A stretch of DNA of 64,000 nt from the NCBI RefSeq assembly GCF_032854445.1, contig NC_088298.1, positions 23,953,295 to 24,017,294 on the forward strand, read 5' to 3'. The stretch is from Liolophura sinensis (taxonomy: Eukaryota > Mollusca > Polyplacophora > Chitonida > Chitonidae). The position numbers were made by a program, and so were the translations under genes. Under the pieces are notes generated by a model. It was not told where the DNA came from, did not search any database, and worked only from the letters and a program-made list of their open reading frames with translations. Within the stretch, counting starts at the first letter, position 1, and every line of letters starts with the position of its first letter. Of this stretch, positions 11,776-23,097 are shown in pieces.

Positions 11776-13256
11776 GTTCAAGTGTTCAGTTTCAAACACT
11801 TTTGTATGATGGTCAATTTCTAACACTTTAAAAAAGTATTAGACTCAAATTATGAAAAGGATAATGCTTTCATTTTCTCACCAAAAATGTTGGATTTAAC
11901 ATTATTCAGTTTAATAACTTTAATTTTAGATCTCTGGACGAAGTAACACATTGTCACAACGCTGTCCCGTTTTACTTTCAGTGTGAATGCGAAACGATTT
12001 ATACAAACATTTGTTGAGATTCAAGCGTTCTGTGAAAGCACTGTGATGTGTGTGTCTCTCTCTCTAAAAGTAAAAACTACTAAATTCGTGACAAGAAACC
12101 CGAAGAAATTGTATTTCCACCGCCACTCGGTTTGTCGAACATGAAACTAATGGCTTTGGCGACCCGGGTCCAAGCTGGATTGACCAATATTCTCTTGTGT
12201 TTAAGGAGTATATAATTCCTTGTCCGTTGGCGAAAAAACGTCATTGTAATTAGGTTTAACAGGCAAATATGTCACGTCCATATTCATTAAACAAATTAGT
12301 TTCTGTATTTACCACGAATAGCTCCAATCATTGCGTTGTAAATAACAAGCTCGTACCTGTACTATTTATGGCGTTGAAATGATTCTAACGTGTGAAACAG
12401 CTATAATGTGACCAACTTTAGCGCGGTTTTGAATGGTAACAGGTGTGCAGAAGAGGCTGGTATGTTGTGAAAAGTAATTATGAATATTTTTGTCAAAAAT
12501 CTGTGTTTTAGTCACTTTAAATCTAGTCCACGTACATGGCCGAGGCTGAACTACACTACAGGCCTCCTGCCCAATGGAGTACAACCCACTAACAACTCAA
12601 CTACCTGATACGAATTATGAAATGAAATATCTTTTAAGGGTGACTTTAAGATTTCAGCCATCCCTTAACTTTAAGATTTCAGCCATGCTGGAAACACTGG
12701 GTGGAGCTATTGAAAGCTAGATTTTGATGGGTTTTGGCCTGGTTCCTGCACTACTAACGTAAAGGGTTCTCGATTGCAAAAGGCATAACTCTAAATTCAC
12801 TGGGCGAAAGTCCGTTGACGTCAAAGTTGCCATGGCAGTCACGAGGCACAGCTAAATATCGTGCCAACGAAAACAATAGTGGCAAAGAAAATGAACTAAT
12901 ACTATTCTTAGTAAAGCACGTCTGGGTGGTATTGGAAACGTTAATAAAGGCTGTGAATCACACTCAGTATGTCGCCAACTCTGCTGGGGGAAAAGGACAG
13001 TTGCTTTTGGGCGAAAATTTGTGTGCATTCAACATTTATAGAGCCATATGACTGATAACGTTGATAATACTCAGACTATGATTTTGCAAAACAAATAAAA
13101 TTTTCACATCATTATACAGACAAGACTAAACTGCAAAAAGGAACCGGTATACGGAGTTTATCTTTGTTAACAAGTAGATGGAAAACCAAAGTAGACCGTA
13201 AACCAACAAGGTTGCACTTCATACATTAACTAACCATGCCTACAGCTGACGTCTCG
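11776..13256. other. Non-coding, nothing recognised
   Basis: No shared repeat and no convincing frame. There is a short local duplication (TTAAGATTTCAGCCAT, twice, at about 12648-12685) and a (TC)n run at 12053-12064. An open frame at 12815-13051 (78 codons) has no recognisable motif. Confidence 0.5.
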
Positions 13257-13892
13257 ATTTTTGCAACCGCACAACAGCACCATTGCAAAATGGGCGTGCT
13301 TCTTGTAGTGCCTCGTTGAGAGAGTAGTTGTAGTTTAGTGGTACAGCTTCTTGACTTCGGGATAAAGCCGGATTTGTATATGGGATTTATGTATTTTTGG
13401 TATCCCGTACAGTTGTGGTATAGAAAAAATGGCACATGCGCCGCGCCATGATACTATTGTTCATCCAGCAATAAACCAAATTCTGAACGACCCTACTGTG
13501 CAAAAAGTACTTCTTACTGTTCCTGTGGACAAAGTTCCTAATAATATCATATTTGTCCACAAAAACTATTACTGTCAAGTTCTTGTAGACGAGCTAAACA
13601 CCACTACAACAACTGCCGCGACGACGATATACTCCACCACGACCTACATATTCAAGGAACTATTTCTTGAAAACATCAGTTTTTTTTTTCCAGAAAAAGT
13701 CTTTATCTATACTTTTCCTTCATATCTATATAGCACAACTGTACTGAATTCCGGAAGTGCATAAACCCCATACAAAGCCCTCTTTGTTGCGGTGTCAAGA
13801 AGCTGTACCACCAAACTGTATCTACTCTCCCCATGAAAACGTTGCAAGAAGTACAGTCACTTTGTAAACAGCACTGTTGTGTAGATGCAAAT
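13257..13892. repeat. Inverted repeat, arms about 165 bp, 300-bp loop
   Basis: The left arm (13257-13424) and right arm (13729-13892) are reverse complements over nearly their whole length. Landmarks are GTGGTACAGCTTCTTGAC (left, about 13339) and its complement GTCAAGAAGCTGTACCAC (right, about 13794). CGTACAGTTGTGGTATAG pairs with a complement near 13730, and CACAACAG pairs with CTGTTGTG at the outer ends. Arms are imperfect (roughly 75-80% by eye). The loop holds the Penelope-like scrap, so the arms may be its terminal repeats in inverted arrangement, or an unrelated foldback. Confidence 0.85.
13429..13665 (+). pseudogene. Penelope-like retroelement N-terminal scrap
   Basis: The plus-strand frame from 13429 contains NDPTVQKVLLTVPVDKVPNN, then IIFVHKNYYCQVLVDEL, then a Thr-rich stretch. 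From memory, the pattern VPVDKxxNNIxFVxKxYYxxxLxxEL resembles the conserved block before the reverse-transcriptase core in Penelope-like elements. After about 13660 the frame runs into low-complexity Thr, Phe and Tyr codons and then into the right inverted arm. No catalytic YxDD core or GIY-YIG nuclease is present, so this is a short relic. The upstream ATG at 13429 need not be a start. The similarity is recalled, not searched. Confidence 0.5.
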
Positions 13893-13984
13893 ATTCACTG
13901 GCGACACATATTTTGTTATCGACAACCGACGTACTAGTATGATACACAATTTTAATACTGATTTCACTTATTCTCCTAACTTGC
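13893..13984. other. Short spacer
   Basis: No feature seen between the inverted repeat and repeat C. Confidence 0.4.
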
Positions 13985-14185
13985 GTAACTTGTGTCTTTC
14001 CAGCATCACTGAAAACTGTTGACTGCTTCTCTTTGCATGATTCCGCCCCATTTTCGTACTTTATATACTTTCTTAGGTCTTTGGTAGTTTGTATTAAACG
14101 TAGTTTTGTGAATCGCCATGCGACTTTTAAGTTGGAACGTCCTTATTGGTTGACGGCTGGTATATTTTTCGTCGCATAGGTCAAT
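13985..14185 (+). mobile_element. Dispersed repeat C, plus strand
   Basis: Matches the reverse complement of 46640-46830 over about 200 bp. Shared strings include CATCACTGAAAACTGTTGAC, TGCTTCTCTTTGCATGATTC, TTTCGTACTTTATATACTTT and GGAACGTCC followed by a TTGGTTGACGGCTGGTATAT end. Partial copies lie at 17135-17285 and 40235-40345. No coding frame or obvious terminal repeat, so the class is unknown. Confidence 0.7.
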
Positions 14186-16187
14186 TATAATCAACCAAAT
14201 GTCTTCCCTCTAAGTTTCTAAATTTTACACTCTACATTCATCGTGTTGAATAAGATCGCAACGATGGACATACGCAGCGACATTAGACTAAAGTCAAATT
14301 TTCAAACCACTTTACAATTGTTATTTCATATGTAACAAGGTCAAAATGTTGCTTGGTAACGTTAGTTCTGGGTAAGTTAGAAAATCACACAAGTGTTCTT
14401 AGTCCTTAAGACCTACAGCCGATGTGTGGTTTTCATGACCAGTCTATTAACAACTGAGTCACGGAGGCCACAAAAGGTGAGATCAGTGTTAAGTCAATGT
14501 GAATTCAAGGTCAGGTTGTTGTTTTACCATCGTGTTACAAATGACCCCTAACAAAAGAAATAGACTAATGAGTTCTCACTGACCGGAAGTTCCGACGCCT
14601 GAATGGATCTTCAGTGAATAATAGCATGTAGCGTCTCCAAGTGAAAGCTCGGAAATGTCATAGTGGTAAAAATAAAATAAGTTTGTTTGGTAAGGAAACT
14701 AATCAAATAATCCCACAGCCTGCACGAAAGATACTCAAGTTTTTGTTTACATGACAGGTATTGGTGTCATTCTTTCACTGTGTGCGCGTGTCTTCCTCGA
14801 ATACATGCGAAAATTCTCGCACGAGCAATACATACCCCCGCGTGTACTCTGACCTACGCTGTAGAAGTTTTCAAGAGTACTGTAGGCCGACATACCCTTG
14901 TGAGTTTTGCTTGTGTGCAAGCTAATTGCTTTCCGTTCGAGCGTTCGGTATCAGTTGTGCGTGCATACATTCTCTCATGCTCGTGTCCGTTGTTGTCGAT
15001 GCGCGTGTAGAAATACTCCCTTGTTCAAATATGGTCGAGATATCGTCGAAAGAGCCACAGGAAATTGGTCGTGAACCCGGAGCGTCCATTTTGTTTGAGG
15101 ACCGATGTATGAATATGCGTTTCGAGGCATACATAGATCTACTCTAAGTTTTTAATTATAATTTTGTTGTGAGTAAATATGAATGGAATCATGGACGTCT
15201 GATCACTCTACGACTGTTAATAATGTGTGGGTTCCCACAAACAATAACTTTTCACACTGGTGACAGGATCAAACCCTCCCCACACCCTACCTTTATGGGG
15301 ACTTCCCCTAACAAGTCAACATTCTTAGCCCTTAATGTACAGTAATGGATGAACGGAAAGAATTTCTTTTGTACCATTGGCTCACAAGGACATACAAAAC
15401 CTTACATTGTGTATGCCTTCTCATTCAGTTAACTGTTGAATTCAGTAAATAAATTAGTAAATTTTATGCAGGCCTTGGTCTATATGTGGTGTCAAATTTG
15501 TTACCATCTTTTTGAACGGTTAAAATCAAGGCTATGAAGTAAATCGACAATTACTAGGTCAGATTTCACGTGTTACGCGTCACAATTTGCAAGCTACCAT
15601 TGTGGTTGCTCCTCTGGTTTTACTCCGCGTGATGTGGTGTTATGTATGTATTACAGGGCTCTGGTCGGAAAAGGGGACTTGTTAACAACCTCATTCAAAC
15701 TGGATGTTTGTCTCGATCTTAAATCACAGCCATCTGAATTAAGCTTTTCGTAAGACATCGATTATCCAGCCGTATGAGCTGTATGAGCCGTGATTCCACA
15801 CCCACACCCCACCCCCATCCCCCAACACTCATCTCCGTGCCGCTAATTGTCAGAAAATAACAGGGCTGACCTGTTAGGGTGTTTGTTTTGAAGACAATCG
15901 GGATCTTAATGACTGGATACGAAACCTGAGGCTGTGTTTATTTGGGAATCGATACCACGTGATTACTTCCGTTATTATGGCCTGCCCTTGACTCATTTTG
16001 GCGAGCTTCTTTTCACAAAAAACCGTCTTGTTAATGTGCTTTAAAACGGAAACCCTTTCAAGTCACCCCACCGTTGTAGCGAATTAAGGACTAAATTTGA
16101 TGACCGCCATATTTTGGCAAGAATATTTAGATTACTCCTTGATATTCATTAACCCAGAAAACTCATTCTCTCTCCACGAGACTGTAC
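14186..16187. other. Non-coding, nothing definite
   Basis: No array and no long coherent frame. Around 15075-15110 GGAGCGTCCATTTTGTTTGA is weakly like the end of repeat C. Frames near 14780-15147 overlap on both strands and look like chance. C-rich DNA at 15800-15830 (CACCCCACCCCCATCCCCC) is simple sequence. Confidence 0.5.
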
Positions 16188-16522
16188 TACAGGAGTAAGT
16201 AAGTGCTTGGGGTTTAATGCCGTGCTGAACAATTTTTCAGTCATATGACGACGAAGGAATGTACCTTCTTGTTGCAGGGCGGATTTCCACCGCTTTTTTT
16301 TTATCTAGTGCTGCTTCACTGAGACAACTTACCGAATTCAAGTAAGCCCTGCCCTAGGCATTATACTGATACGGGTCAACCAGTCGTTGCTCTTCATGTT
16401 GAACGACAAGCGAGGAAGTTACAACTTCCTCTTTTAAGGTCTTAGGTGTGAGACGGCCCAGGATTGATCCTGGATGTACCGCTTCCGAAGCGGACGCTCT
16501 ACCAACTGTGCTATCCGGGCCG
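16188..16522 (-). mobile_element. SINE-2, near full-length, minus strand
   Basis: Read on the minus strand, a tRNA-like head begins near 16522: GGCCCGGATAGCACAGTTGG (A-box), TAGAGCGTCCGCTTCGGAAG, and a B-box-like GGATCAATCC. Then come a conserved body (GAAGTTGTAACTTCCTCGCT, GACTGGTTGACCCGTATCAG) and the 3' end CATATGACTGAAAAATTGTT ending in ACTTACTTACTCC. The head folds only poorly as a cloverleaf (mismatch in the anticodon stem, acceptor not fully paired), so it is a SINE promoter rather than a tRNA gene. Confidence 0.88.
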
Positions 16523-16769
16523 GTACATGTTAATGATTTCAGGTAAACTTCAAACGTTAATTGTAATTAATCTACGGCATGCATATTAAACCTACAAAGG
16601 TTGTGCGGCAGATAATTGGGGATGGAGTCTAGATCCGACATATGCATACCACGCTAAATCAGTAATCACAAAACCCATCCCCAAAGCGACATGCACCTGT
16701 TCGCAAACACTTCATAAGGTGTTCTTAATTTCTTCCTTCGCTCGTTTATTTATTTTATGGTGATCAAGT

Positions 16770-16880
16770 TTATGGGTGGATGAGAGCTGAGAGGATCAGG
16801 AATATACCACCGGCCTTTGGTCAGTTACTGATAACATTTTCCACATGGTTTATATGCAGTGTCAGTGATATACAAGTGTT
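16770..16880 (+). mobile_element. Repeat D fragment
   Basis: Shares GGGTGGATGAGAGCTGAGAG, ACCACCGGCCTTTGGTCAGT and TACTGATAACATTTTCCACA with diverged copies at 11520, 32335 and 50300. It is a short, coding-free dispersed repeat. Confidence 0.6.
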
Positions 16881-17134
16881 GTCAAACAAACTTCATGTAA
16901 CACCACTTCAAATGTTTTATGAGCTCTTGTTATTTCTAAGCCCCCCAAAAAGAATTGATGCAAACGCGAAGTGACATAATTTAATAGGATGTTATTGTTT
17001 GTTAAATCTGATGACAACTTCAGTGTTGTCATCGAGTAGTTTGAGCAATTGTAGATCAGTGATTCTGTTATTCTGTCTTGGTCATGGTGCCAGCGGACGC
17101 CTAAGATATAAACTAGCAAGGTGCCTAATTTTCA

Positions 17135-17285
17135 CACTGTTTTAATTCATTCGCCTAGAACATTCCTTGTTTCTTTCCATTATCAATGAAAACTGCCGAC
17201 TGTCTTCTCTATGGATGATTCCGTCCTAATTTCTTACTTTCTTACGATATACGACAGTCTGTTTCGATGCGTACAACGATTTACC
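17135..17285 (+). mobile_element. Repeat C, 5' part only
   Basis: ATCAATGAAAACTGCCGACT and GATGATTCCGTCCTAATTTC match the first half of repeat C (13985, 46640 minus). It loses similarity after ACGATATACGACAGTCTG, so it is truncated. Confidence 0.55.
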
Positions 17286-17349
17286 AACTATCACATTGTC
17301 TCTGCTGTTTGACATTTTACTTGACTCACGGTACTAGATGAACGGTTGA

Positions 17350-18015
17350 ATGGCAGCTGCGGTGTAATGTGTATCAAGTTTGTTTCAGTAACGGACAGTG
17401 ATACGGCGGCTGCTCAGTACTGTGTGTCAAATTTGGGTCAGTAGCACACAGTGATACGGCGGTTGCTCACGTCCGTGTGTCAAGTTTGTTTTAGTATCGC
17501 ACAATGATAGGGCCGCTGCTCAGAGCTGTGTGTCAAGTTTGTGTCAGTAACACACAGTAATACGGCGGTTGCTCATTACTTTGTGTCAAGATTGTGACAG
17601 TAACGCACCGTGATACGACCGCTGCTCAATACTGTGTGTCAAGTTTGTGTCAGTAGCGCACAGTGATACGGCGGTTGCTCAATACCGTGTGTCAAGTTTA
17701 TGTCAGTATCACACAGTAATACGTTGGCTGCTGATTACTGTGTGTCAAGTTTGTGTCAGTAACACACAGTAATGCGGCAACTGCTCAGTACCGTGTGTCA
17801 AGTTTGTGTCAGTAACACACAGTAATACGGCAGCCGCCCAGTACCGTGTGTCAAGTTTGTTTCAGTAACGCACAGTGATACGGTGGCTGCCAGGTTTGTG
17901 TCAGTAACGCACAGTGATACGGCGGTTGCTCAATCCTGTGTGTCAAGCTTGGGTCAGTAACGCACCGTGATACGGCGGCTGCTCAGTAGGCTACTGTGTG
18001 TCAAGTTTGTGTTAG
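17350..18015 (+). repeat. About 58-bp minisatellite, 11-12 units
   Basis: Units run CACAGTGATACGGCGGCTGC, TCAGTACTGTGTGTCAAGTT, TGTGTCAGTAACG. Units vary at GCGGCTG/GCGGTTG and ACACAC/GCACAG. One unit near 17881-17905 is shortened. The array stops just before a SINE-1 insertion. Confidence 0.92.
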
Positions 18016-18037
18016 GCCCGAAGCAAACTTTAAAGTT

Positions 18038-18170
18038 TTATTTATTTATTTGGTTGGTTTTTTACGCCATGTTCAAGAATATTTCATTTAAAGACGGCGG
18101 CCAGCATGATGGTGGGAGGTAACCGGGCAGAGCCCGGAGAAAACCCACTAGCAGGTTGCTAGCAAACTTA
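18038..18170 (-). mobile_element. SINE-1, 5'-truncated, minus strand
   Basis: Starts with the complement of the AAAT tail (TTTATTTATTTATTTGG), then TTTTTTACGCCATGTTCAAG, GACGGCGGCCAGCATGATGG and GAGCCCGGAGAAAACCCACT. It ends at the GCAGGTTGCTAGCAA block, so the head is missing. It lies about 20 bp from the end of the 58-bp array. Confidence 0.9.
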
Positions 18171-19387
18171 TTTTAGAAATGTATGCGAGTGTTTTTTTGA
18201 ATGTGTAACGATAATCGATAATCGTTAAAAGATTTTTTTTAAAAAGTGCTCATCTTAAATGACGTATTTTGCTATTTGGTAATATGATATTGTACATAAC
18301 GAACTGAGCAGTCATCTGATCAAACCTGGAATCCGGGCCATTGGCCAACAAACCGTTTCCGGTAGGGGAGATAACCCAAGCCATTCCCTCTCGCGCTTTT
18401 CTATCAGGAAGTGGCTTGATTCGCCTACTTGAACGTGTGTAATTTAGAAGACCATTTACGTATATCTTGTTACCACGGAGACACGAGACGCTTGACCAAT
18501 TAGCCAGTGGCCTGTGGGTTAATCAGATCGGATATACATCAGAAGCCACAACTGCAATTGACATCTTGAAAGGTTTTTTGGTTTGGCGCCGCGGGGCCCT
18601 TTTGAGCTGCCGGTACAGGTACACAAAAGATGTGGGACGAATTGTTAGGGCAGGCAGCCGGCAAAAGCATTAAACCTCCGACCTTCATCCTAATACTTTC
18701 GGGGAAAATGTCTTCCAAATGTCGATGACAATATGACGTACGATCGGTATATTTATTAAAACTTACATCACAACTTGAACATTAAAGAAACATGGAAAGA
18801 GTGAATAAGATTGGAAAAGCTAAAAAAAGGCACCTAGGAAATTATCATTTGATATCTGGTCAAATATGATCTTTAATTTTCCACCATCTTTAATGTTAAC
18901 ACGTAATTCAAGGCTTATACTGAAATATTTTAATTGATCCTTGCCAATTTGCTTGTTGACTTAATAAACCGTTGATGTCTAACGTCATAATCAAAAACAG
19001 TGATGATGTTTATGGGTATAGAGATCACGGGAGCCACACCTAGTAAAGTGCTTGTCTTGGAGCTGCACCTGAACTCGGCAAAGAACAAACAAACGAATAT
19101 CATAAGCGAGGTAAAGCAAGGTCTTGTCAAATTCTAACCTATATATTTGGCAAAGATATGGTATTGTGCCTTTATATCTATAGAGAGAGAGAGCTTAAAT
19201 TATTGGCATTTTCCAATTCTGACTATATCAGCTAGGCAGTATAACCATTCTAGTGAAATCACAAAATATTTCCCCACCGAAAGAAAAAACATTTCAATCT
19301 GCGAGTATTCGCTATATAACCTTGCTAATTCATCGGATGCTTTCGTTCTGTTTTGCCGTGGACAGAAAATAACCTTTAATGTGTAAT
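18171..19387. other. Non-coding, nothing recognised
   Basis: AT-rich with short palindromic pieces (AACGATAATCGATAATCGTT near 18209). No shared dispersed element is seen apart from a possible trace of repeat D near 18665-18690. Small frames at 18467 and 19147 have no motifs. Confidence 0.5.
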
Positions 19388-19722
19388 GACCAGGAGCCTC
19401 TCATCAATGAGTTCAAGTCCAGCTCATGTATTTATTTATTTATTTGATTGGTGTTTTACTGCGTACTCAAGAATATTTCACTTATACGACGGCGGCCAGC
19501 ATTATGGTGGGAGGAAACCGGGCAGCGCCAGAGGGAAACCCACGGCCAGTCCAGCTCATGGCTTCCTCTCCTCCCGTTCGCAGCAAGGCCTGCAGCAACC
19601 TTACGAAAGGTCCTGGGTTTCTCCCAGGCTCTGTCGGGTTTCCCTACATCATAATGCTGACAACGTCGTATAAATGAAATATTATCGAGTACGGTGTAAA
19701 ATAGCAATCAAATAAATAAATA
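19388..19722 (+). mobile_element. SINE-1, interrupted by a second SINE-1
   Basis: The outer copy begins at GACCAGGAGCCTCTCATCAA and reaches its B-box (GAGTTCAAGTCC, about 19410). It is interrupted at 19428 and resumes at 19561 with GCTTCCTCTCCTCCCGTTCG. It continues through GTCCTGGGTTTCTCCCAGGC to CAATCAAATAAATAAATATA. It is older than the inner copy. Confidence 0.92.
19429..19547 (-). mobile_element. SINE-1 inserted into a SINE-1, with 13-bp target duplication
   Basis: The inner minus-strand copy goes from the tail complement (TATTTATTTATTTATTTGAT) to GGGCAGCGCCAGAGGGAAAC and CCACGGCC, so it is 5'-truncated. The host string AGTCCAGCTCATG occurs at 19416-19428 and again, identical, at 19548-19560. 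This is a perfect 13-bp target-site duplication, the hallmark of target-primed insertion. Confidence 0.95.
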
Positions 19723-20174
19723 TATTTAACGTGTGCTGACCCGAACTTTATTCCCACCTAACAGTCACTGAACCATTTGTTTATAATCATAAATTATGAC
19801 AATATGACGTTTGTGTTCTGACTTAAACATGAACATAGTAAGAAATATTGTGATGAGCTTTCCTTTCCAACAACTCCCTTCGTTCGACGGCGTAGCGGAG
19901 ACATTGTGGGATCATTTATCGCTTTGTAATGCTCCAGGCATGGATGAAATAGATTTTAACCCAAGAAGTACTTAACCCAAGAATCAGCCGACTCGAGCTC
20001 TCGTCCAGAACACCGAAAATTCCACGGGCGGAAAATAAGAAGATATCAGCTTGAGATGTGGTGGTCTATATATAGTTCTCTTGTATATGTAGGCTTATCA
20101 TTTCAAAGAAGGATTTTAACTTCATCACTGGTCATATCAAGCCTTATCTATGACCCGCAGCTAAAAATATGCTC

Positions 20175-20425
20175 GAGGGCCTCCATTGCTGAGGTGGTTA
20201 ACGTCCCAGGAGCCTCGCACAGATATTGTCGCTTTGACGCTTTGAGTTTATGCTGGCTTCCACTCCGGTCGTACGTGGGAAGGCCTGTCAGTAACCTGCC
20301 GATGGTCGTGGTTTACCCCCGGGCTCTGCTCGGTCTCCTTCCTAGAATCATAATTCTAGTCGCTGTTGTCTACGTGAAATATTCTTGAGTACGGCATAAA
20401 ACACCAATCAAATAAATTAATAAAC
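20175..20425 (+). mobile_element. SINE-1, full-length but diverged
   Basis: The head remnant GAGGGCCTCCATTGCTGAGG and TGGTTAACGTCCCAGGAGCC are followed by CGTACGTGGGAAGGCCTGTC and GATGGTCGTGGTTTACCCCC. It ends in GAAATATTCTTGAGTACGGC and ACACCAATCAAATAAATTAA. The B-box region is rearranged (TGACGCTTTGAGTTTATGC), so Pol III activity is unlikely. Confidence 0.88.
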
Positions 20426-21894
20426 AATATGTTCTTTTTCAATAATATATAAACGTTACTCTTGGAGTTGCTTTAACAATTAACAATTGTCAGTGTACCA
20501 ATGTTCAGATTACAAGATCGGCTAATCATTTTAGTCTGGTCGTTATGATGCGCAGTTCCGTCAATTAGCATAACTTTTGCGCATATAACGATCTGAAGTA
20601 TTGAACACGTAGAGATATCTGATGATCTTACTATACCTAAGTTACACTTTTGTGCTGGGCGTACAAAAGTGTATATTGAAGTTTCACGCCATAATCAAGA
20701 AATATTTTAATGACAACAGTCAAGTTTGTGGTGACGTGTAAGGTAAACACAGCCCGAGTGAAGCCACCGCATCATATACCAGGTCTCCAGGTCCACGACA
20801 AATCCCATGACTTAAAGCCTTGGCTAAACCAGCACGAGTGGGATTCAAACACACAACTTGGTCAAAACTGATTGTCCGCCATCCACCAGAAGCTTTCATT
20901 TCGGTAAGATTTTCAGGCTCTTGGCCAGTAAGATCGCGCGTTCGAATCCAGATCTTGATTCGTCGGCGAGCCACTTTAAAATAAAATACTGGATCAACTG
21001 TGTATATGCATCGATAAGGTATCCCAAAGGAAGATTAAAAACTTTTTTTCTTTGACGTTGCACAACCGAGACATCGCACTTCAAAGTAATCAAAATCACG
21101 CACATTGAGGAAATTTCAGTCAGAACCAATCTTGCGCCAGTAAGAATAGTGTGCCCATCACTAAGACCTCAAGCTTCATTTACTCCCCACCATTACTCTT
21201 AGATAATCTGAATAGATAGACACGAAATTTTCTTTCATTTTACTTTATGGTTTATGGCAAATAACACTATAAGGCATTGACCACGACATTATTTTCACGT
21301 CGAGGGCTTAGTCAGACTGCCAGTTCTGAAGTCCTTGTGCTTTGAGTGCGGAAACAATGTGTCGAAAACATTCCTCGCTTGCTGATTCAAGGACAGATGG
21401 TGTGAGCGTAAGCTGTATTGCTACAGTATCTAAGCTACTGTATAAGAGTTATCACCTGAGCTTGAGGTGTTTGAATAATAGACCAAGGGCTTTAGCCCGA
21501 TGTCTATATGTGACCGCTTGCTGGGCGAATAAACCGAGATCAAACAATGGAGATAAACTACTTACATAATGACGTTATTATTCGACCGCGAGTGGGTTTT
21601 CTTTTTGTTGTTTTTTTTTTTTCAGTTTCGAGGGACATGTCTTAGGACATGCATTGGCAACAGAAATAATCTCGATTTTTAGGTAGCTTGTTTTTATCAG
21701 ATATGTACAGTACTGATGCATGTAACGCGACACCAAATTCAACATCCAAAAGATGATGGAATTTTTTTTTACCGTTGTAATTTGGGCCTTTTTCTCCGTT
21801 GAGTTGGGAACTTTCTTATCCGTTCTAGCTGAAACATTTTTCTCCGTTATAGTTAGGGCCTTTATCCGTTGACTGCAAATGCTTTGTGTACACA
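20426..21894. other. Non-coding, with a tRNA-like repeat piece
   Basis: Around 20925-20975 CGCGCGTTCGAATCCAGATC and TTGATTCGTCGGCGAGCC resemble a tRNA-derived head. A similar GTGGGTTCGAATCCAGTTCT is at 32166. Near 20810-20850 a reverse B-box-like GTGGGATTCAAACACACAAC occurs. These suggest a further old SINE or composite repeat at 20.74-20.99 kb. Nothing else is recognised. A poly-T run lies at about 21610-21622. Confidence 0.45.
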
Positions 21895-22690
21895 TTTATT
21901 TCAGCTGAGAACTGATTGCAACTGCTTTGTATATACGTTTATCTCATTTGAGCACTGATTGTAACTGCTTTCTGTACATTTATCTGATTTGAGCACTGAC
22001 TGTAATTGCTTTGTGTACTTTTATCTCATTTCATCACTGACTGTAACTGCTTTGTGTACATTTATCTCATTTCATCACTGACGGTAACTGCTTTGTGTAC
22101 ATTTATCTCATTTGAGTGAGTAAGTGAGTGAGTGAATGCTTGGGTTTTAACGTCGTACTTAACAATTTTTCAGTTATATGACGATGAAGGAATCATTAAA
22201 GAGCGTGTAATGTGCCTCCTTGTTGCAGGACGTATTTCCACCGCTCTTTTATCTAGCGCTGCTTCACTGAAACGCTTTACCGAGGGCGAGTAACCTGCCC
22301 CACCCGAGCCATTATACTGATATGGGTCAACCAGTCGTTGCACTATCCCCTTCATGCTGAACGTCAAGCGAGGAAGTTACAGCTTCCTCTTCTAAGGTCT
22401 TAGGTGTGACCCGAACCAGAATTATCTCATTTGAACAAAAACTGTAATTGTTTTGTGTACATTTATCTCATTTGAGCACTGACTGTATTTGATTTGTGTA
22501 CATTTATCTCTTTTGAGTAACCACTGCAATTGCTTTGTGTACATTTATCTCATTTCAGCACTGACTGTAACTGCTTTGTGTGCATTTATCTCATTTCAGC
22601 ATTGACTGTAACTGCTTTGTGTACATTTATCTCATTTGAGCACTGACTGTAACTGCTTTGTGTACGTTTATTTAATTTGAGCATTGACTG
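21895..22690 (+). repeat. About 41-bp minisatellite split by a SINE-2
   Basis: Units run GACTGTAACTGCTTTGTGTA, CATTTATCTCATTTGAGCACT. About six units lie left (21895-22112) and about six right (22426-22690) of the SINE-2 insertion. The repeat phase is close to continuous across the insertion, showing the array existed first. Confidence 0.92.
22113..22425 (-). mobile_element. SINE-2 inserted in the minisatellite, minus strand
   Basis: On the minus strand the copy starts with a truncated head (TTCTGGTTCGGGTCACACCT). It continues GAAGCTGTAACTTCCTCGCT, GACTGGTTGACCCATATCAG, and the 3' end CATATAACTGAAAAATTGTT, then AAGTACGACGTTAAAACCCA and an ACTC-type tail (CACTCACTCACTTACTCACT). It shares about 80% by eye with the 16.2-kb copy, but the A-box is lost. 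Confidence 0.9.
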
Positions 22691-22734
22691 CCTCTGTTGT
22701 CCTAACGTAACGTAACCTAACTTTCTTCAAGCGA

Positions 22735-23097
22735 TGCCAATGAAGGACCGGGATTCCGTTTTACAAAGCGATGCCCATGAAAGACCAGGTCCCGTTTCAC
22801 AAAGCGATGCCCATGAAAGACCAGGAGCCCGTTTCACAAAGCGATGCCCATGAAAGACCAGGAGCCCGTTTCACAAAGCGATGCCCATGAAAGACCAGGT
22901 CCCGTTTCACAAAGCGATGCCCATGAAAGACCAGGTCCCGTTTCACAAACCGATACCCGTGAAAGACCAGGAGCCCGTTTCACAAAGCGATGCCCATGAA
23001 AGACCAGGAGCCCGTTTCACAAAGCGATGCCCATGAAAGACCAGGGCCCGTTTCACAAAGCGATGCCCGTGAAGGGCCAGGACCCGTTTCACAAAGA
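22735..23097 (+). repeat. 35-36-bp minisatellite, about 10 units, made from a MITE end
   Basis: Units are CCAGGTCCCGTTTCACAAAG followed by CGATGCCCATGAAAGA. The half-unit GGCCCGTTTCACAAAG is the same string as the terminal inverted repeat of the small element that follows at 23078-23208. AGGTCCC and AGGAGCCC versions alternate. Confidence 0.92.

Noticed and set aside
16440-16522. tRNA gene on the minus strand
   Set aside because: A- and B-boxes are present but the anticodon and acceptor stems do not pair properly, and it is joined to a SINE-2 body and tail.
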